6,504 nucleotides of DNA, from positions 1 through 6,504 of the forward strand of contig BNTP01000120.1 of the NCBI GenBank assembly GCA_025996695.1, read 5' to 3'. This DNA is from Bacteroidia bacterium. Lineage in GTDB: Bacteria; Bacteroidota; Bacteroidia; Bacteroidales; Azobacteroidaceae. Position numbers and translations under genes: made by a program. The notes below the pieces were generated by a model. It was given only the letters and a program-made list of their open reading frames with translations, made no database searches and was not told the origin of the DNA. Numbering within the stretch: the stretch's first letter is position 1; each line of letters opens with the position of its first letter. This document shows positions 6,504 to 6,504 of the stretch, piece after piece.

Positions 6504-6504
6504 T

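Larger units (their letters stand above)
3324..6504 (-). repeat. Right arm of the inverted repeat (mirror of 1-3181)
   Basis: This is an exact mirror of the left arm. Every gene here is the same gene as on the left, read from the other strand, and none shows independent sequence divergence. Real paralogous copies would be expected to carry at least a few synonymous differences; I see none in the places compared. It is most simply the same template copied back after a strand switch at 3323/3324. Confidence 0.97.

Noticed and set aside
1..6504. A genuine duplicated, divergently arranged pair of restriction-modification operons
   Set aside because: The arms show no mismatch where compared, both outer genes are cut at the same codon, a core gene (ruvB) would be duplicated, and the central methyltransferase is broken by the fold in a conserved motif. 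A fold-back artefact explains all of this.

Overview
The whole window is one giant inverted repeat. Positions 1-3181 and 3324-6504 are reverse complements of each other (base x pairs with base 6505-x), with no mismatch in the stretches I compared, and they flank a unique 142-base loop (3182-3323). It holds about 3.3 kb of real sequence written out and then folded back. The fold breaks a methyltransferase gene inside its open reading frame, and the two ends of the window are exact mirror images. I infer a fold-back (template-switch) chimera from amplification, sequencing or assembly rather than a genuine duplicated locus. The left half plus the loop (1-3323) is the biologically meaningful copy. 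The right half adds no new information and its genes should not be counted again.

The underlying locus suggests a Bacteroidota bacterium. The RuvB sequence, including its N-terminal FDIRE segment, looks like that phylum. The PD-(D/E)XK/AAA-ATPase-like family at the edge is abundant there. Upstream regions lack a clear Shine-Dalgarno motif. In transcription order on the minus strand of the left arm the locus runs: a Dam-type GATC adenine methyltransferase (5' end missing at the fold); 35 bases; a DpnA-type N6-adenine methyltransferase; a 4-base ATGA overlap; and full-length ruvB. Facing ruvB tail to tail is the C-terminal half of a PD-(D/E)XK nuclease-domain protein, cut by the window edge. 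The 84-base convergent gap carries a 14-bp tandem repeat and a weak hairpin.

The two methyltransferases together resemble the modification half of a DpnII/MboI-type restriction-modification system: a Dam-like enzyme for duplex GATC and a DpnA-like enzyme that in DpnII also acts on single-stranded DNA. No restriction endonuclease is visible; if present it lies upstream of the dam-like gene, beyond the fold. My reading found no GATC anywhere in the window, although about 13 would be expected in 3.3 kb, while TCGA (same composition) occurs about eight times. The avoidance covers ruvB and the nuclease-domain gene as well as the methyltransferases. It is what one expects of a genome that has lived with a GATC-cutting enzyme, and I consider it the most interesting biological signal here.

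The methyltransferase genes are AT-rich while ruvB and the nuclease-domain gene are nearer 50% GC or above. This fits a horizontally acquired modification module now coupled by overlap to a housekeeping recombination gene.
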